Of a stretch of DNA of 64,000 nucleotides, positions 1 through 8,577 are shown in pieces. The stretch covers positions 558,001 through 622,000 of the forward strand of contig NZ_MPZS01000002.1 of NCBI RefSeq assembly GCF_002020135.1, read 5' to 3'. The notes under the pieces were generated by a model that worked only from the letters and a program-made list of their open reading frames with translations, was not told where the DNA came from and searched no databases. The position numbers and the translations under genes are program-made. Positions within the stretch are counted from its first letter, which is position 1; each line of letters opens with the position of its first letter. Source of the stretch: Thioclava marina (GTDB lineage: Bacteria > Pseudomonadota > Alphaproteobacteria > Rhodobacterales > Rhodobacteraceae).

Positions 1-17
1 CCGTTTTTTTGTTTGTT

Positions 18-1364
18 TCAGACGACCTCTAGGTATCTTTCGCGTTCCCATGTGCTCACGTGGCGCAGGAAAGACGCGTATTCGTGACGGCGCGCCCGCA
101 CGAAACTGTCGATGAAGACATCCCCGAAAAGAGCGCGGGCGATCCGGCTCTCATTCAGCCGGTCGGCCGCCATACCAAGATCGCTCGGAAAGCGGCTTTC
201 GGGGGAAGGCTGAAGCACATATTGATCGCCAGACGCCGGTGGCCCCGGATCGACCTCATTTTCGATGCCCCACAATCCGGCGCCGAGACACATGGCCAAC
301 GCCACATGCGGGTTCGTATCTGCCGAAGGAACCCGAAACTCCACGCGCGTCGCATCCGGGGAGTCATTCATCACCCGGGCCGCGACAGTGCGGTTCTGAA
401 TCCCCCAAGATGCCGAAGTCGGCGCCCACATTCCCGGAACCATCCGGCGATAGGCATTCACGGTGTGACTGCAAAGCGCGAGCATCTCGGGCATCAAGGC
501 GACCAGCCCGCCGATGAAATGCCGAGCAGTCCGGCTCAAGCCGTCCGTATCGTCGGGATCCACGAAGGCAGCGCTCTTGTCTTTCAGACTGCGCAGCGAG
601 ACATGAAGGTGACCGGATTGCCCCGAGAGATTTTCGTTTAACTTCGACATGAAACAGGCGGTGAGCCCATTGCGCCGGAAATAGGTCTTCGCGAAATTCT
701 TGAACAGCGCCGCATCATCGGCAGCTTTGACACCCTGCGCATGGGTCAACGGGACCTCAAGGCAGCCGGGGCCCAATTCCGTATGGAGCGCATCCAGGCC
801 GATCCCAAGCCGCTCCATCATGTCTACAAGGCCATCCAAAAGACTGTGCTCGTTCGCCAGCGTTTCGAGAGAGTAGGTTTTGTTACCGAGGGCATAGTGC
901 TTCGGCTTGTCGAAGCCGCCTTCGCGCAGGCTCGACGCGTTCTCATCGAGCACATTAAATTCGAACTCGAAGGCCGATTGGACTGAGAAGCCCATCTCCG
1001 CTGCCTTCTCGATCTGCCTGATCAACTGGTTGCGCGCAGAGCGTTCTCCGAAAGGCATCGCGTAGTCGGCGATGCAAATCGCTTGCTCACCCTCGAAGGG
1101 CCACGCGCGCAATGTTTCGGGGAAAAGCTGCGCCGGAACATCCGTATAGTCGCCGCCACCGTAGGTTTTCTCAGCGCTGTCCCAATTGTAAAGCACATCA
1201 CAGAACGGATAGCCGCCCCGACCGAGCTTCTCCGCCTTCGAGCGCGCGACCCGTTTGACGCGGAACATACCGTCCTGGTCGAAAATCCCGATGTGAACAT
1301 GCTGCGCGCCGATCCGATCGAGCATTTCGTGCATATCGACATGATTGGGGGTATCAGCTTGCAT
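18..1364 (-). CDS. Glutamine synthetase family protein (gamma-glutamylputrescine synthetase-like)
   Basis: This 448-aa protein has the glutamine synthetase fold: an N-terminal beta-grasp part, then the catalytic domain with FEFEFNVLD (metal-binding Glu), SGQSGHLHVSL (ATP/metal loop) and the C-terminal RVEFRVPSADTNPHVALA segment. Family members ligate ammonia or an amine to glutamate with ATP. Divergent paralogues of this length in Rhodobacterales are often gamma-glutamyl-polyamine ligases (PuuA/GlnT type) rather than GlnA, and GlnA's adenylylation-site tyrosine region is not evident. The exact substrate cannot be read from sequence. It is divergent from the LuxR-type gene, which may regulate it through the palindromes between them. 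Confidence 0.82.
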   Translation of the reverse strand: MQADTPNHVDMHEMLDRIGAQHVHIGIFDQDGMFRVKRVARSKAEKLGRGGYPFCDVLYNWDSAEKTYGGGDYTDVPAQLFPETLRAWPFEGEQAICIADYAMPFGERSARNQLIRQIEKAAEMGFSVQSAFEFEFNVLDENASSLREGGFDKPKHYALGNKTYSLETLANEHSLLDGLVDMMERLGIGLDALHTELGPGCLEVPLTHAQGVKAADDAALFKNFAKTYFRRNGLTACFMSKLNENLSGQSGHLHVSLRSLKDKSAAFVDPDDTDGLSRTARHFIGGLVALMPEMLALCSHTVNAYRRMVPGMWAPTSASWGIQNRTVAARVMNDSPDATRVEFRVPSADTNPHVALAMCLGAGLWGIENEVDPGPPASGDQYVLQPSPESRFPSDLGMAADRLNESRIARALFGDVFIDSFVRARRHEYASFLRHVSTWERERYLEVV

Positions 1365-1426
1365 TTCCGCAGCATTCCATTTTTTCCTAATTATGGTCAG
1401 CTTAGAGCTTTGAATGTGCCCACCAA

Positions 1427-1461
1427 TACCCCCCGAGGGGTAGAGCCTTACCCCCGAAGGG
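1427..1461. promoter_or_regulatory. Two adjacent GC-rich palindromes in the GS/luxR divergent promoter region
   Basis: The first palindrome, TACCCC-CCGA-GGGGTA, spans 1427-1442. The second, CCTTACCC-CCGA-AGGGTTAGG, lies just after it with its centre about 21 bp further on, i.e. two helical turns. They sit between the two divergent start codons, about 35-65 bp upstream of the LuxR-type ATG. Placement and pitch suggest a tandem operator; assignment to the neighbouring regulator is inference. Confidence 0.45.
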
Positions 1462-1492
1462 TTAGGCGCGGATCGAAACGAGACCCGGAACG

Positions 1493-2323
1493 ATGTCTGG
1501 ATGGAACGAACGCATCGCCGATGCGATCACCACAGTGGGAACGGATGAATTCGCCCGAACGCTTGATCGGGCGACAGAGACGCTGTTCCCATACAAGATT
1601 TGCATGGTTTTCGCTTATGAGGGCAACGCGACACCACAATCGCTCTATCACAACCTGCCGCCAGACGCGGCGCGGATCGTGATCTGGGATTACTGCGTCG
1701 GGCCCTACTTGCTTGATCCGTTCTACGCGCAGACCGAGGCCGGACGCCGCACCGGAGTGGCGGGGCTCCGGCAGATGGCACCGGACAAGTTTTTCCAATC
1801 GGAATATTACGCCAAGCACTACAGCCGCACGGGCATTCGCGACGAGATCGGGGTCTTCGCTGCTATTGGTCCGCGCCGGGTCGCTGTCATCAGCTTCGCA
1901 AGAGAACGCGGCCAACCAATCTTCAGCGCACGCGAGCGCGCGAAGCTTGCCGAAGTAGGGCCAGTGATCGAAGCCCTTATGCGCGCCCATTGGGGCGTCT
2001 CAGCCGCCCGAGATGCACTTGCCAATCCGGCGCACTCCGCCGTGCCGCCGCTGCAGGTTCTGCTCGATCGGATAGCCGGTGGCGTGCTCACCCCAAGAGA
2101 GAGTGAAGTGATCGCGATGGTGCTGCGCGGATACTCGACCGCTGCGATCGGCGCAAATCTAGTGATCAGCGACGAGACGGTAAAAGTTCACCGCAAGAAC
2201 GCCTACCGAAAGCTGTCAATTTCCTCTCAGGCACAACTCTTCTCGCTCTTTCTGAAGGCTTTAGATGAGAGTTCGACGTCGGGTCGCGAGGGACATGCGG
2301 TTTCACTTAAGAAGCGAGGATAG
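1493..2323 (+). CDS. LuxR-family transcriptional regulator
   Basis: A 276-aa DNA-binding regulator. The C-terminal 60 residues are a clear LuxR/FixJ helix-turn-helix: LTPRESEVIAMVLRGYSTAAIGANL, then ISDETVKVHRKNAYRKL. The N-terminal ~190 residues form a sensory domain (YKICMVFAYEG, DYCVGPYLLDPFY) that I cannot assign to a known ligand; it lacks an obvious receiver aspartate pattern. It is divergent from the glutamine-synthetase-family gene, so local regulation of amine assimilation is a reasonable inference. The ATG follows GGAACG at short spacing. Confidence 0.85.
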   Translation: MSGWNERIADAITTVGTDEFARTLDRATETLFPYKICMVFAYEGNATPQSLYHNLPPDAARIVIWDYCVGPYLLDPFYAQTEAGRRTGVAGLRQMAPDKFFQSEYYAKHYSRTGIRDEIGVFAAIGPRRVAVISFARERGQPIFSARERAKLAEVGPVIEALMRAHWGVSAARDALANPAHSAVPPLQVLLDRIAGGVLTPRESEVIAMVLRGYSTAAIGANLVISDETVKVHRKNAYRKLSISSQAQLFSLFLKALDESSTSGREGHAVSLKKRG

Positions 2324-2432
2324 CGCCGGGCGTTTTGCAAGTTCGCGCCGACCGAGAGATTGGTCTGTTTCCTCCCCCTCCCTCACTGCCTATAGACAGA
2401 TCAAACGCATTCATATCGGCACCCCATATCCC

Positions 2433-3188
2433 ATGAAGATTTCCGTCATCACCGCCGTCTACAACTCCCAAGAAACGGTCGGCGAGGCCATCGAGAGCGT
2501 CGGCCGGCAAACCCATCCCGAACTCGAGCACCTCATCATTGAGGGCAAGTCGAAGGACGGCTCGCTCGCCGCCATCGAGCGCGCGTCGCATGATCGGATG
2601 TTTCTGGTAAGCGAGCGTGACAAGGGAATCTATGATGCCCTCAACAAGGGCGTGGCGCAGGCGTCCGGCGATATCGTGGGCTTCGTTCACAGTGACGACT
2701 TCCTCGCCCATGACAACGTGCTCACCCGCATTGCCGCCGCATTCGAAGACCCGCAGGTCGAAGCAGTCTTCTCCAATCTCGACTATGTCTCGCAAGCGGA
2801 CACGACGAAAGTGGTGCGGCACTGGGCGACGGGTCCCTATAGCGCAGCGAAACTCAAACGCGGCTGGATGCCGGCCCACCCGACCCTCTATCTCCGGCGA
2901 TCCGTCTATGAGCGCCTCGGCGGCTTCGACACCAGCTTCCGGATCGCGGCAGATTACGATTTCATCCTTCGATATTTCTCCCAAGCGACAGGTGGATCCG
3001 TCTATGTCCCCGAAGTGCTCTACAAGATGCGCCTGGGCGGCGTGAGCAACCGCAACTTGGCCAGGATCCGTGAAAAGATGGGCGAGGACTGGCGCGCGAT
3101 CCGACGCAACAAGGTCGGAGGCGTGATGACGCTTGCGAACAAAAACCTCTCGAAGCTGGGACAGTTCGTCGAGCGGCAGAAAAGCTGA
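2433..3188 (+). CDS. Family 2 glycosyltransferase (copy 1, full length)
   Basis: A 251-aa GT-A fold glycosyltransferase of the WcaA type. It starts MKISVITAVYNSQ, has the nucleotide-sugar HSDD motif at about residues 86-89, and keeps the acceptor/catalytic segment GGFDTSFRIAADYDF near 163-177. I chose the ATG at 2433, not the upstream in-frame codon at 2265, because family homology begins there and the same start context recurs in copy 2. Two more versions exist in the window: a 188-aa copy at 28478-29044 lacking residues ~123-185, and a 3' remnant near 13908. The 2324-2432 leader shares 'tatagacagatcaaac' with copy 2. Such enzymes build surface polysaccharides. Confidence 0.88.
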   Translation: MKISVITAVYNSQETVGEAIESVGRQTHPELEHLIIEGKSKDGSLAAIERASHDRMFLVSERDKGIYDALNKGVAQASGDIVGFVHSDDFLAHDNVLTRIAAAFEDPQVEAVFSNLDYVSQADTTKVVRHWATGPYSAAKLKRGWMPAHPTLYLRRSVYERLGGFDTSFRIAADYDFILRYFSQATGGSVYVPEVLYKMRLGGVSNRNLARIREKMGEDWRAIRRNKVGGVMTLANKNLSKLGQFVERQKS

Positions 3189-3309
3189 GAGCCTCCGGTG
3201 TCGCTGAGGCCCTGCATAGTCGAAGCATGGGCAGACCCGCGCTACGAGATCGTGAGCCCCCGGCGGCACCGCGGAGCGGACGCATGCCTGAGGCCGATGC
3301 GGCGGCCAC

Positions 3310-3564
3310 TTGATCTGCATGCCCGGACAGGATGGACCGGGCTGGTATCGCTGCCACCCTTTAAAGCTGTGCGGCAACCGGATGCCTGCCTGCCCACAAT
3401 GCGGCATTGGATTGCCGGTTCGAGACGAGAAGACGGCGGAAATGGTCTGTCCGGATTGTGGAGCGAGACCACCGGCCTGTCCGAGCGGCAAGCAAGGCCG
3501 GCGCGTCGAACCCCGGGACCGCTCCGGCTGCGTCCGGTCGCCGGCCACCAATGGCACCCGGTAG
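3310..3564 (+). pseudogene. Remnant of a helicase/topoisomerase-type C-terminal zinc-finger protein
   Basis: The frame reads GWYRCHPLKLCGNRMPACPQCG...MVCPDCGARPPACPSGKQGR and ends NGTR. The CPQCG/CPDCG pairs look like a zinc ribbon. The tail resembles the topoisomerase C4 zinc finger (CPxCxxGxLVxRxGRxGxFLGC), but two of its cysteines are replaced and the glycine-rich core is scrambled. No catalytic domain lies upstream, so this is best read as a broken 3' gene fragment. The only start is TTG at 3310. A hairpin repeat begins 2 bp after its stop. Confidence 0.5.
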
Positions 3565-3565
3565 G

Positions 3566-3611
3566 TGCTCGACAAACGACATGGCAGCGCGCGAATGCAT
3601 ATTGTCGAGCA
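3566..3611. repeat. 46-bp hairpin repeat, element 1
   Basis: It begins TGCTCGACAA and ends TTGTCGAGCA, a perfect 10-bp terminal inverted repeat, with the internal motif ACGACATG near the left arm and TGCATAT near the right. A second 46-bp element at 25594 matches it over most of its length, and a related 70-bp element lies at 3633. This looks like a REP/BIME- or MITE-type dispersed palindrome. Confidence 0.7.
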
Positions 3612-3632
3612 TGCAGCAGACGGGATCGCCCC

Positions 3633-3702
3633 TGCTCGACTAACGACATGGATCAGCTGTCAAGGTGCTCGGGTCGCGACGCCGCATGCTGTTAGTCGAG
3701 CA
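3633..3702. repeat. 70-bp hairpin repeat, element 2
   Basis: Its ends are TGCTCGACTAAC and GTTAGTCGAGCA, a perfect 12-bp inverted repeat, with ACGACATG right after the left arm as in element 1. The interior is longer and contains another partial copy of the arm (GTGCTCGGG). It lies 21 bp after element 1. Confidence 0.65.
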
Positions 3703-4203
3703 CCCCGCACCACCCGCAAGCCATTGAACTCTATGGAATCGAGATAATGCCTCATGCTGCGAAACGAGCACCCCCTCTGATGTCGACAAGCGAATTTTGG
3801 GTGAGATTTGCATCGCGGACAAAAGACACGACCTCAAGCAGCGCTTGGCGTCTGCCGCGACGCGGCTCTGCGATGGACCAGGGCCTTGCAGCCTGACCTG
3901 TTCCCTGCGGCTCCCGCATTCATAACGAGAACCTGCAGGTTGGAGAGCGGATCAACATGCATCGGCCCCGGCTCATTCGTAACGCGCCGCTCTTCACAAG
4001 TCGCGTCTTGACGCTGGCGACAAATTCGCAAAATCCGCTTGTCGCGCCTTCAGGTTCGACTAAGTCTTTGACAATCGTCCTCGCAAGGGGGCGCGCAAGC
4101 GTTCACGTCGATCAACGCACTGTCACCGGGGGTGCCCGGTCAGCACGTTGGTATGTCCAGCCGCCGCCAGACCGGACGGAACCTGATTTGAAAAGGACTG
4201 GAT
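3703..4203. other. Intergenic stretch without a recognisable gene
   Basis: About 500 bp between the hairpin repeats and the siderophore-reductase gene. Short open frames on both strands show no recognisable motif or consistent codon bias. The final 20 bp hold an AAAAGGA ribosome-binding site for the next gene. Confidence 0.6.
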
Positions 4204-4941
4204 ATGACCGACATGCCGCGGATCCGCAGGGTCCGGCACGATATCATTCGACGAAATCTGACCATTGCCCGGACCGAGCACGTAACGCCGCAAATGCTGC
4301 GTCTGACGCTGAAGGGTCCCGATCTCGCGGGGTTCGTCTCCGCCGCGCCGGACGACCACATCAAGATCATCGTTCCCGATGGCACCGGCGCGACGGTGAT
4401 GCGGGACTATACACCCCGCCGCTATCTCCCCGGCGCGGAACTTCTCGAGATCGATTTCGCCTTGCACGATGCGGGCCCCGCAACCAACTGGGCGCTCGCG
4501 GCCCAAGTGGGTGACACGGCAAGTATTGCCGGGCCCCGCGGCTCGCAAGTCATCGACGGTGACATCGCCCGCTGGGTATTGATCGGCGACGAGACCGCTC
4601 TTCCGGCTATCGCGCGGCGAATCGAGGAATTGCCCTCCGCCATGCCGGTCACGAGCCTCATCGCTGTCGCGGACGCTGGCGAAGAGCAAGACATCGAGAC
4701 CAAGGCCGATCACCTTGCGCTCTGGGCGCATCGTTCGGATCCGGCGGACGGCGCGCCGCTACGCCGGTTGCTGGAGCGAATTGCTCTGCCGCCGCGGACT
4801 TTCGTCTGGATCGCCGCCGAGGCTAGCGTCGCCCGGGCCTTGCGAGACGACCTGACCGCCCGCGGTCATCCAAAGGAATGGCTCAAAGCGGCGGGCTACT
4901 GGATTGCCGGGCAGGCCGACGCGTCGGCGAAGGACCTGTGA
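4204..4941 (+). CDS. Siderophore-interacting protein (FAD/NAD(P)H ferric-siderophore reductase)
   Basis: A 245-aa member of the SIP/ViuB family. These cytoplasmic flavoproteins reduce the Fe(III)-siderophore so that iron is released. The FAD-binding signature RDYTPRRY is at about residues 66-73, and the family's GDETALPAI motif opens the C-terminal NAD(P)H/substrate half. An AAAAGGA site precedes the ATG at good spacing. It converges with tonB and the siderophore transport operon on the other strand, so its job in this island is the last step of iron uptake. Confidence 0.92.
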   Translation: MTDMPRIRRVRHDIIRRNLTIARTEHVTPQMLRLTLKGPDLAGFVSAAPDDHIKIIVPDGTGATVMRDYTPRRYLPGAELLEIDFALHDAGPATNWALAAQVGDTASIAGPRGSQVIDGDIARWVLIGDETALPAIARRIEELPSAMPVTSLIAVADAGEEQDIETKADHLALWAHRSDPADGAPLRRLLERIALPPRTFVWIAAEASVARALRDDLTARGHPKEWLKAAGYWIAGQADASAKDL

Positions 4942-4947
4942 GAAGTT

Positions 4948-4980
4948 CAGGCCCACGCGGACCGCTCCGACGCGGGCCTG
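4948..4980. terminator. Bidirectional terminator-like hairpin
   Basis: CAGGCCC-A-CGCG pairs with CGCGGGCCTG across an 11-nt loop. It sits exactly between the convergent siderophore-reductase and tonB genes. There is no clear T-run, so efficiency is uncertain. Confidence 0.5.
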
Positions 4981-4991
4981 CGCTTGCGGTT

Positions 4992-5714
4992 TCAGCGCGC
5001 GAAGCGGATACTCAGGACGAAGCTGTAGCGGGCGTTGGTCAGCCCGGCCGGAGCGGCGGTGAACTGAACTACCCGCCGGACCGCCCGCAACGCAGCTTGG
5101 TCGCACGCGGCATTGCCGGACAAGCGCGCGACCGAGACACCCGCAAGCTGCCCCGAGAGCGTCACCATGAGATGCGCCGTCACCATGCCGCGCGCGCAAA
5201 TTCTGTTCCTGCGCCTTGGACAGGGTCGCTGCCCAGTTGGCCCGCCGATCGCCTGCACTGGCGGCGCCCCCCTCCCCGCCGCCCTCTGCGCGACCGATGG
5301 CGCCCCTGCATGTCGCGCCTTGCGCCGGCCCGGTTTCGAGGCGGGCCCGGCCTTGCGCGCGACCTGCTGCCTTTCGGGCTTGAACATCGTCTTGGCTGAG
5401 GCCTCGGGCGCAGTCTCAGTGTCGGGTCGTGTCTTGCGCGCCGTCAGTTGCGGGGGCGGTGCCAGATCGAGTTCGCGCAGTTGCGCCTGCGGCGGCAATT
5501 CCAACGGCGGCGTGTTGGCCGGTGTCACGACGGGCTCAGGCAACGACATCTGCGAAAGTCGCGCCTGAAACGGTTGACCTAGAAGCGGATCGTCGGACCG
5601 CGCGATCATCCCTTCCACGGCTGCGCTCGCAGGCTTCAGGCTCACCACATCCTCTCCGCCGCTCCGCGCGCCACTCGCCCCTTCGATCTCGGGACGCTTC
5701 AGGCCGCGCGGCAA
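4992..5714 (-). CDS. tonB: TonB-family energy transducer (N-terminus apparently frameshifted)
   Basis: The frame encodes a Pro/Ala-rich periplasmic linker and a C-terminal TonB domain (AHLMVTLSGQLAGVSVARLSG...AALRAVRRVVQF) that would energise the outer-membrane receptor of this island. The ORF lacks a membrane anchor; its only start is a TTG at 5714. Upstream DNA shows why. The same frame begins MSFDDLMRRQTTERGG at ATG 5861 and hits a TGA. A hydrophobic stretch AMRAIAALAVGLLALIV, typical of a TonB anchor, is encoded between them in another frame. Two compensating indels, or sequence errors, would restore a ~290-aa TonB. As written, the protein would not be membrane-anchored. Confidence 0.7.
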   Translation of the reverse strand: MPRGLKRPEIEGASGARSGGEDVVSLKPASAAVEGMIARSDDPLLGQPFQARLSQMSLPEPVVTPANTPPLELPPQAQLRELDLAPPPQLTARKTRPDTETAPEASAKTMFKPERQQVARKAGPASKPGRRKARHAGAPSVAQRAAGRGAPPVQAIGGPTGQRPCPRRRNRICARGMVTAHLMVTLSGQLAGVSVARLSGNAACDQAALRAVRRVVQFTAAPAGLTNARYSFVLSIRFAR

Positions 5715-5913
5715 GCCAGATAAGCCGCCAGAGTTTTCACACGATCAGCGCGAGAAGCCCCACCGCGAGTGCGGCAATCGCCCGCATCGCAGGCCCGCCC
5801 GGAGCCACGAAATCCCGCCTCGCTCGGTCGTCTGCCTTCGCATCAGGTCGTCAAAGCTCATCTCGTTTTCCGCCGTTTCGCGGTCGCATTCGCCTCCACG
5901 CCCGCGCGTGCTG

Positions 5914-6669
5914 TCAGATGTGGTGCAGCACCAGCGGACGCCCCTGGTGGGCGCTGACGCTGATCGGTGTCTCGTAGAGGTCGCTCAGGCGTGCTGTGGT
6001 CACGACCTCTTCCACCGGCCCCTCGGCGACGATAGCACCATCTTTCATCGCCACGATGTGATCCGCCCAGCCGGCGGCGAAGTTCAGATCGTGCAGCACG
6101 ATCAGCACCGAGCCCCCCGCGTCGCGCAGCCGCGCCAGATGCGCCATTAGCGCGCGCGCGTGGGCAAGATCGAGATTGTTGAGCGGTTCATCGAGTATCA
6201 GCCATGGAGTCTGTTGCGTCACCGCCATCGCGAGATGCGCGCGCTGCGCCTGCCCGCCGGAAAGCGTCTCGACGAACCGGTCGGCCAGAGTTTCGAGGTC
6301 GAAATCCGTCAGCGCCTGATCCACTGCGGCGCGATCCGCGGGACCGGGACGCCCGTGGCAATGTGGCCAGCGGCCGAATGCCACCAGCTCGCGCACCCGC
6401 AGCCGCGAGGCCAGATATGTCTGTTGCCCGAGAAACGCCATCTCGCGCGCCAACCTGTCGGACAGGGTGGTGGCGACATCAAGCCCGTTGACCCGCACCC
6501 GGCCTTTCGGTGGCGGCTCGATCCGCGCGATCAGGCGAGTCAGGGTCGATTTTCCTGCCCCGTTCGGGCCGATCAACGCGGTGATCTTTCCCGGCTCCAG
6601 CCGCAGATCGGCGGATTTCAGGATCGGTACGCCCCGGATATCGAAACTCAGCCCTTCGACTTCGATCAT
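5914..6669 (-). CDS. Iron-siderophore ABC transporter ATP-binding protein (FecE/VctC-like)
   Basis: A 251-aa ABC ATPase with Walker A GPNGAGKST, signature LSGGQAQRAHLA, Walker B WLILDEP and the switch His in VLHDLNFA. It powers import of Fe-siderophore through the two permeases encoded just upstream on the same strand. I placed the start at MIEVEGLSF, whose ATG overlaps the permease stop as ATGA; the longer upstream reading lies inside the permease gene. The length is normal for FecE-type subunits. Confidence 0.94.
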   Translation of the reverse strand: MIEVEGLSFDIRGVPILKSADLRLEPGKITALIGPNGAGKSTLTRLIARIEPPPKGRVRVNGLDVATTLSDRLAREMAFLGQQTYLASRLRVRELVAFGRWPHCHGRPGPADRAAVDQALTDFDLETLADRFVETLSGGQAQRAHLAMAVTQQTPWLILDEPLNNLDLAHARALMAHLARLRDAGGSVLIVLHDLNFAAGWADHIVAMKDGAIVAEGPVEEVVTTARLSDLYETPISVSAHQGRPLVLHHI

Positions 6670-7631
6670 CGCACCCGCCCCCGCAACAGCAGCACCAGAA
6701 AGAACAGCCCGCCCGCGAATTCGATCACCACGCTGAGCGTGGCACGCAGGCCGAGCACCCTCTCGAACGCCCATTGCCCGCTGATCAGCAGTGCCATTGC
6801 CAGCAGGGCCGCACCCGCAAGCAATGCGCGGTGCCGCGCGCCGGGCAGCAGCGCATGGGCCAGCCCCGCGACGATCAGCCCGAAGAAGGCGACCGGGCCG
6901 ACCAGCGCGGTAGAGACCGCGGTCAGCACGGCCACCAGCGCCAGGACGCCAATCACCATTCTGCGATGCGCCGATCCCAGCGAGATCGCCCGATCTCGGC
7001 CCAATCCCAACACGTCGAGCTGCGGGCCGAGCCAGTGCGAGACCGCAAGCGCAGGCAGTGCTAACAACGCCGCCCAGCCCAGCGTGCCCCCGGCAGGACG
7101 CGAGAAATTGGCGAAACTCGCCTGTTGCACGATCGCGTATTCATTGGGATCGAGCAGCCGCCCCAGCAGCACCGCGCCAGAGCGGAACATCACGCCGAGG
7201 ATCATGCCTGTCAGGATCGTGCGACCGATCGTTTCCGCGCTCGCCCGGCCCAAGAGCGCGCCGAACAACGCGACCGAGACACCGGTCAGCAACATCGCTT
7301 CGAGGAGAAACTTGGCGCCCGTAGGCAGGCTAGCGAAACCGATCGTGCCAAGCCCCGTAACGGCGAGGCTCTGGATCAGCAGGTAGAGCGCGTCGAACCC
7401 CATGATCGCGGGCGTCAGGATGCGGTTCTGCGCCACGGTCTGGAACAGCACCGTTGCCACGCCGACCGAGGCCGCGACCAGAGCCAGCGACGCTAGCTTG
7501 GTCGCGCGCAATGCCAGCACGAAGCGCCAGTTGCCCTCGCCCAGCCCCTGAAACAGCCAAAGCATCGCCAGAAAGACGACCAGCGCCGCGACCATGGCGA
7601 GTCGCGCGGCTGCGTCGAACCTAGTGAACAT
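6666..7631 (-). CDS. Iron-siderophore ABC transporter permease (FecCD family, second subunit)
   Basis: A 321-aa polytopic protein of the BtuC/FecCD family with about nine hydrophobic segments. Family features include GVATVLFQTVAQNRILTPAIMGFDALY (the equivalent of the GAxxQxxxxNPLAxP region) and VGPVAFFGLIVAGLAHAL, the coupling-helix loop that contacts the ATPase. The start at MFTRFDAAARL lies 8 bp before the end of the first permease gene. This pair type is seen in catechol/petrobactin uptake (FatCD, VctDG, CeuBC). Confidence 0.93.
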   Translation of the reverse strand: MFTRFDAAARLAMVAALVVFLAMLWLFQGLGEGNWRFVLALRATKLASLALVAASVGVATVLFQTVAQNRILTPAIMGFDALYLLIQSLAVTGLGTIGFASLPTGAKFLLEAMLLTGVSVALFGALLGRASAETIGRTILTGMILGVMFRSGAVLLGRLLDPNEYAIVQQASFANFSRPAGGTLGWAALLALPALAVSHWLGPQLDVLGLGRDRAISLGSAHRRMVIGVLALVAVLTAVSTALVGPVAFFGLIVAGLAHALLPGARHRALLAGAALLAMALLISGQWAFERVLGLRATLSVVIEFAGGLFFLVLLLRGRVR

Positions 7632-8574
7632 GGCGATCGCCACGCCAAAGCAACCCGAGAAAGGCCGCCGCGCCAAAGACGCCAAGGATGATCCCGGCAG
7701 GCACTTCGTAGGGATAGATGATCAACCGCCCGACCAGATCCGACGCCAAGACGAGGATCGCCCCACTCAGGGCCACAACCGGAAGCGAGGCGCGCAGGTT
7801 GTCTCCCATCATCCGCGAGACGAGATTGGGCACGATCAGCCCGACGAAGGGAATCATGCCCACGCTGACCACGACCATCGCGGTCACCAGCGCCACGACG
7901 AGAAGGCCGAACCTGATCACCGCGCGCGGGCTCAGGCCCAGCGCCGTCGCGGCGTCCGGGCCCAGACCGAGAATCGCGAAGCGGTCGGCTGCGACCCATG
8001 CCAGCGCGGCTGCCGCCCCGCCGATCCAGAGAAGCTCGTAGCGCCCCGCTATCACGCCGGAGAACTCGCCCGAGAGCATCCAGATCGAGACATATTGCAT
8101 CAGATCCGCCTGCCACGCGATGAATGTCACCCCGGCCCCGACGACCCCCGACAGCACCAGTCCTGCCAGCGGCACGAGGAAGATTTCATGCGGCGGCAGG
8201 CGACGGATGAGGACAACGAACAATGCAGCGCCCGCCAGCGCACTTGCGGCTGCTACGACCATCTTGACCCAAAGCGGCGCATGCGGCGCGATCAGCGTGA
8301 CCGCCAGCAGACCTGCTGCGGCCGCCTCCGGGGAGCCTGCGGTGGCGGGTTCGACGAAACGGTTCCGCACGATCTGCTGCATCACCACCCCCGCCACGGC
8401 AAGCGCCGCCCCGGTCAGAACAGCCGCCAACATGCGCGGGATCCGCGACACGCTCAGCACGAGCGCCGACATTGGATCGCCCGCCTGCAGGCGCGCGGCG
8501 CCCACGCCAAGGCTTGCGCCTGCCAGGGCGATCAGCACGACTGCCATCGTTACCCACCAACCCCGCGCCCTCAT
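7621..8574 (-). CDS. Iron-siderophore ABC transporter permease (FecCD family, first subunit)
   Basis: A 317-aa inner-membrane permease. It has the family motif LTGAALAVAGVVMQQIVRNRFVEPATAGSPE (the GAxxQxxxxNxLxEPxxLG region) and the cytoplasmic coupling loop GMIPFVGLIVPNLVSRMMG. It begins 3 bp after the binding-protein gene and its end overlaps the second permease gene, so the two subunits are translationally linked and should form a heterodimeric channel. Confidence 0.94.
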   Translation of the reverse strand: MRARGWWVTMAVVLIALAGASLGVGAARLQAGDPMSALVLSVSRIPRMLAAVLTGAALAVAGVVMQQIVRNRFVEPATAGSPEAAAAGLLAVTLIAPHAPLWVKMVVAAASALAGAALFVVLIRRLPPHEIFLVPLAGLVLSGVVGAGVTFIAWQADLMQYVSIWMLSGEFSGVIAGRYELLWIGGAAAALAWVAADRFAILGLGPDAATALGLSPRAVIRFGLLVVALVTAMVVVSVGMIPFVGLIVPNLVSRMMGDNLRASLPVVALSGAILVLASDLVGRLIIYPYEVPAGIILGVFGAAAFLGLLWRGDRHVH

Positions 8575-8577
8575 CGC

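Noticed and set aside
2307-3575. 422-aa minus-strand open frame opposite GT copy 1
   Set aside because: Antisense shadow of a high-GC gene; no motif, and the opposite strand encodes a clear glycosyltransferase.
3566-3702. Possible CRISPR array from the repeated TGCTCGAC arms
   Set aside because: The repeats are inverted pairs forming hairpins, not regularly spaced direct repeats, and no cas genes are present.
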